Source: Actinomycetota bacterium
GTDB taxonomy: Bacteria; Actinomycetota; CADDZG01; JAHWKV01
Assembly: GCA_019347715.1 (NCBI GenBank)
Contig: JAHWKU010000001.1
Coordinates: 1 to 64,000 of the forward strand
DNA length: 64,000 bases
Direction: 5' to 3'
Shown here piece by piece: positions 61,518-64,000 of this stretch. Every line of letters starts with the position of its first letter. The first letter of the stretch is position 1. The notes below the pieces were generated by a model. That model saw only the letters and a list, made by a program, of their open reading frames with translations. It made no database searches and was not told the DNA's origin. Position numbers and translations under genes: made by a program.

Positions 61518-63353
61518 ATGCAAGGTGGCCACGTCGGCAAGGTCTTGCGTCTGGATCTCACGAAGCGGACGGCTTCCGTTGAAGATCTCGATCAACGGTG
61601 GGCAACCGATTATCTCGGGGCCCGCGGGCTCGGCGTCAAATATTTGTACGAAGAGGTTGATCCCGCCGTCGATCCTTATTCCCCAGAGAACCGCCTCTAC
61701 CTCGCAACCGGACCACTAACCGGCACTGGAGCATCTTGCGCCGCCCGCTACGAGGCCGTCACCAAGTCTCCGCTCACCGGGTTCGTTGCGACATCCAACT
61801 CCGGCGGTCACTGGGGGCCGGAGCTGAAGTTCGCAGGCTACGACATGGTTGTTGCTCAAGGAAAAGCGGATTCGCCTGTCTATGTGTGGGTCAACAACGA
61901 CGAGGTAGAGATCCGAGACGCATCGTCGGTCTGGGGGAAGGGTGTATGGGACACCGAGGACATACTGCACGAGGAAACCGCGGTGCCCGACGCACGGATC
62001 CTCTCGATCGGGCCGGCTGGAGAGAACCTGGTGCGGTTCGCGTCGATCATGAACGACAGGCACCGCGCGGCCGGCCGCTCCGGCGTAGGAGCCGTGATGG
62101 GATCAAAGAACCTAAAGGCGATCGTGGTGAAAGGGTCCGGTCAAATTCCAGTCGCGGACCCGGCGAAGTTTCTCTCGGAGAGCTGGCGCGTCAGAAGGAT
62201 GCTCAAAGAATCGCCAATGGTGGATCAGCTCTACCAGTACGGCACCGCGATGAACACCACGATGGTCAACTCACTGGGAGGGCTGCCAACGCGAAACCTT
62301 CAGGAGACTTATTTCGAACCCGCCAACGTCTCGGTCAACGGCCAAGCCCAATCCGAAACCAGATTGAAGGCAATGAAGGCGTGTTTCGCTTGCACTATTG
62401 CCTGTGGACGCGTGCACGAACTGGGTGAGGGATCAGAGAAATGGGTCGTCAACACCTCGCCGCGAAACTGGAGCCACGCCGCCGAGGGAGTGGAGTACGA
62501 AACTCTGACGTTCTTCACATCCAATCTTGGGATCGATGATCTCGATGCAGCGCTAAAGGCGAACTGGCTGTGCAATGACTACGGCATGGACACCATTTCG
62601 GCCGGAGGAACGATCGCAGCGGCGATGGAACTTTTCGAACAGGGGTCGATTCCAGAAAACGAGATCGGTTACGAGCTTCGATTCGGAGATGCCGGGCCGA
62701 TGCTGAAGGCCCTCGAGGACACAGCCTTTCGAAGGGGGTTCGGGAACCGGCTCGCAGAAGGAAGCAAACGGCTGGCGGACAACTTTGAAAGTCCGGACAC
62801 GTTCATGGGATCCAAGGGGCAGGACTTTGCTGCTTACGACCCGCGTTCACTGCCCGGCCGTGCCCTCGGGTATGCCACGTCGAATCGCGGCGCCTGTCAC
62901 TTGAAAGAAGAGATGATGACCGACGACATCATGTTTCCCGAGGCCGACCTCGGAAAAGTGCAGCGCACCATCCACTCCCAGCACGAAAACACCGGGATGG
63001 ATGCATCGGGAGTCTGCCTCTTCCCCGCGTTCTACTCAGGAAACGAACCGTCCGAGTTGGTCCTCGACCTGATCAATGCCGCCTGTGGCCTCGATTGGAA
63101 GGGAGAGGATTACGAATCGTGCGGAGAGCGGATCTGGAACGTCGAACGGCTGTTCAACCTTGGAGCTGGATTAACTCCGGACGACGACACCCTTCCCAAG
63201 CGCATGATGGAGCCGATCGCCGAAGGTCCCGGAAAGGGCAAGAGCGCTGAGGGCCTAAAAGAGATGCTCCCTCTGTATTACGCCGAGCGCGGATGGAACG
63301 AACAGGGAGTTCCTACCAGACAGCGACTGGCGGATCTCCGAATCAACCAGTGA
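61518..63353 (+). CDS. Tungsten-type aldehyde:ferredoxin oxidoreductase
   Basis: 611 residues. N-terminal domain DYLGARGLGVKYLYEE, LATGPLTGTGASCAARYE; bis-pterin region AAGRSGVGAVMGSKNLKA (about 188-205); [4Fe-4S] ligands CFACTIAC (Cys-x2-Cys-x3-Cys, about 291-298) and a distal Cys in MDASGVCLFP. It oxidises aldehydes to acids using ferredoxin. AOR is uncommon in aerobic actinobacteria and hints at access to tungsten and low-potential electron carriers. Confidence 0.92.
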   Translation: MQGGHVGKVLRLDLTKRTASVEDLDQRWATDYLGARGLGVKYLYEEVDPAVDPYSPENRLYLATGPLTGTGASCAARYEAVTKSPLTGFVATSNSGGHWGPELKFAGYDMVVAQGKADSPVYVWVNNDEVEIRDASSVWGKGVWDTEDILHEETAVPDARILSIGPAGENLVRFASIMNDRHRAAGRSGVGAVMGSKNLKAIVVKGSGQIPVADPAKFLSESWRVRRMLKESPMVDQLYQYGTAMNTTMVNSLGGLPTRNLQETYFEPANVSVNGQAQSETRLKAMKACFACTIACGRVHELGEGSEKWVVNTSPRNWSHAAEGVEYETLTFFTSNLGIDDLDAALKANWLCNDYGMDTISAGGTIAAAMELFEQGSIPENEIGYELRFGDAGPMLKALEDTAFRRGFGNRLAEGSKRLADNFESPDTFMGSKGQDFAAYDPRSLPGRALGYATSNRGACHLKEEMMTDDIMFPEADLGKVQRTIHSQHENTGMDASGVCLFPAFYSGNEPSELVLDLINAACGLDWKGEDYESCGERIWNVERLFNLGAGLTPDDDTLPKRMMEPIAEGPGKGKSAEGLKEMLPLYYAERGWNEQGVPTRQRLADLRINQ

Positions 63354-63354
63354 T

Positions 63355-63915
63355 TCAATCCTGCCGGCTTCTCTCAGCCTCGGCTCCGGCTGCCTGTTCC
63401 TCGTAGCGGGCTGCGGCGAACAAAAAATCCGAGAGCCTGTTTAGGTAGCGCAGCACCACTTCATCGGCGAGAACATCGTTTCGCTTCATGGACACCACGA
63501 CGCGTTCGGCTCTCCGAACGATCGAACGCGCGAGATCAAGGGCAGCGGAGACTGCTGTTGCGCCGGGAACGATGAAGTAATCGGGAAGAGGAGCCCATTC
63601 GGTGACGAGATCGATCTGCGCTTCGAGTCTTTCGACCATCTCATCGGTCACCTTGGATACGCCTGCCTTTAACTTCGAGGAGTTTTCCTTAGCCGTCGCA
63701 AGCTCGGCCCCCGCCACGAACAGTTCGCGTTGCACCTCCAACAGCATCTGCTCCAAACCTTCAGCCACGGGTTTCATGGAGCGAGCCAGACCTATGGCCG
63801 CGACGGCCTCATCTAAGGTTCCGTATGCCTCGGTCGGAAGGTCGTCCTTTTCGATCCGGCCCCCGTAGAGAAGACCGGTGGTCCCGTCGTCTCCCTTTCG
63901 GGTGTAGATCTTCAT
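63355..63915 (-). CDS. Corrinoid (cob(I)alamin) adenosyltransferase, PduO type
   Basis: 186 residues. The ATP-binding N-terminus YTRKGDDGTTGLLYGGRI and the C-terminal AERVVVSMKRNDV / LRYLNRLSDFLF are diagnostic of PduO. It makes adenosylcobalamin from ATP. It converges with the AOR gene 1 bp apart. Confidence 0.95.
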   Translation of the reverse strand: MKIYTRKGDDGTTGLLYGGRIEKDDLPTEAYGTLDEAVAAIGLARSMKPVAEGLEQMLLEVQRELFVAGAELATAKENSSKLKAGVSKVTDEMVERLEAQIDLVTEWAPLPDYFIVPGATAVSAALDLARSIVRRAERVVVSMKRNDVLADEVVLRYLNRLSDFLFAAARYEEQAAGAEAERSRQD

Positions 63916-63939
63916 GGCGCCAAACCCCCGGCGGGGACC

Positions 63940-64000
63940 TCAGTGATGGTGGTGTTCGTGCCCATGCCCGTCGCCGGCGCCCTGCATGATGAGCGGCAGC
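63940..64000 (-). CDS. C-terminal fragment with His-rich tail
   Basis: The last 19 codons of a gene entering from the right, ending GDGHGHEHHHH. A histidine-rich end may bind metal; the protein cannot be identified from this fragment. It ends 25 bp before the adenosyltransferase gene. Confidence 0.5.
   Translation of the reverse strand, partial: LPLIMQGAGDGHGHEHHHH

Overview
The window reads as chromosomal DNA of a deep-branching actinobacterium. The evidence is a 33-residue bS22 ribosomal protein, a BldC-like helix-turn-helix protein, an MshA-like glycosyltransferase, the HTH-regulator/HBHA gene pair, an RsiG anti-sigma factor, and many genes that appear to be leaderless (a TANNNT -10 box 6-8 nt before ATG or GTG). 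Moderately high GC by eye and frequent GTG/TTG starts agree. I see no rRNA, tRNA, IS element, phage gene or CRISPR array. Assignment below phylum level is not possible from the sequence alone.

Positions 1-24900 form a respiratory island. On the minus strand, one tightly overlapped unit (9159 to 1) encodes a CcoN-like 12-helix protein that lacks every canonical heme and copper histidine, a CcoO-like monoheme cytochrome c, a one-helix protein with a long Ala/Pro/Glu linker, a geranylgeranyl/menaquinone reductase, and complex I subunits NuoA-F. NuoG-N are not here. Divergently, the plus strand carries an Mrp-type Fe-S P-loop protein, a complete System I cytochrome c maturation cluster (ccmE-F-H-I-x-A-B-C-D), and a b6-type cytochrome b complex with unusual extra subunits: a two-helix protein, a 2x[4Fe-4S] ferredoxin, split cytochrome b, Rieske, diheme cytochrome c, and a barrel-sandwich membrane protein. 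The cytochrome b C-terminal subunit and the one-helix protein of the CcoN-like unit share a ~50-residue N-terminal module. The regulator Rex and a CcdA/TlpA/glutaredoxin thiol-reducing operon follow.

Positions 24900-49000 are mixed housekeeping genes: acyl-CoA synthetase, a c-di-GMP-I riboswitch with terminator ahead of a secreted CAP-domain protein, a response regulator and large GAF histidine kinase, acyltransferase/epimerase, SAM hydrolase, MFS transporter, bS22 with a Clp1-like P-loop kinase, BldC-like protein, TetR, MoxR/CoxE, aldehyde dehydrogenase, nicotinamidase, proline dehydrogenase, prephenate dehydratase with a long structured leader, and the MshA-like glycosyltransferase.

Positions 49000-57150 look like a cell-surface and signalling region: HBHA-like protein and its regulator, phosphoesterase, HD-GYP phosphodiesterase, RsiG with two complete c-di-GMP-binding signatures, an M23 peptidase, a PATAN-domain protein with acidic repeats, and a degenerate MglA/CvnD-like GTPase. 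With the riboswitch this gives three c-di-GMP nodes in one window. The end (56460-64000) has a DtxR-type regulator, a DHA2 transporter, two acyl-CoA dehydrogenases, a tungsten aldehyde:ferredoxin oxidoreductase and a corrinoid adenosyltransferase.
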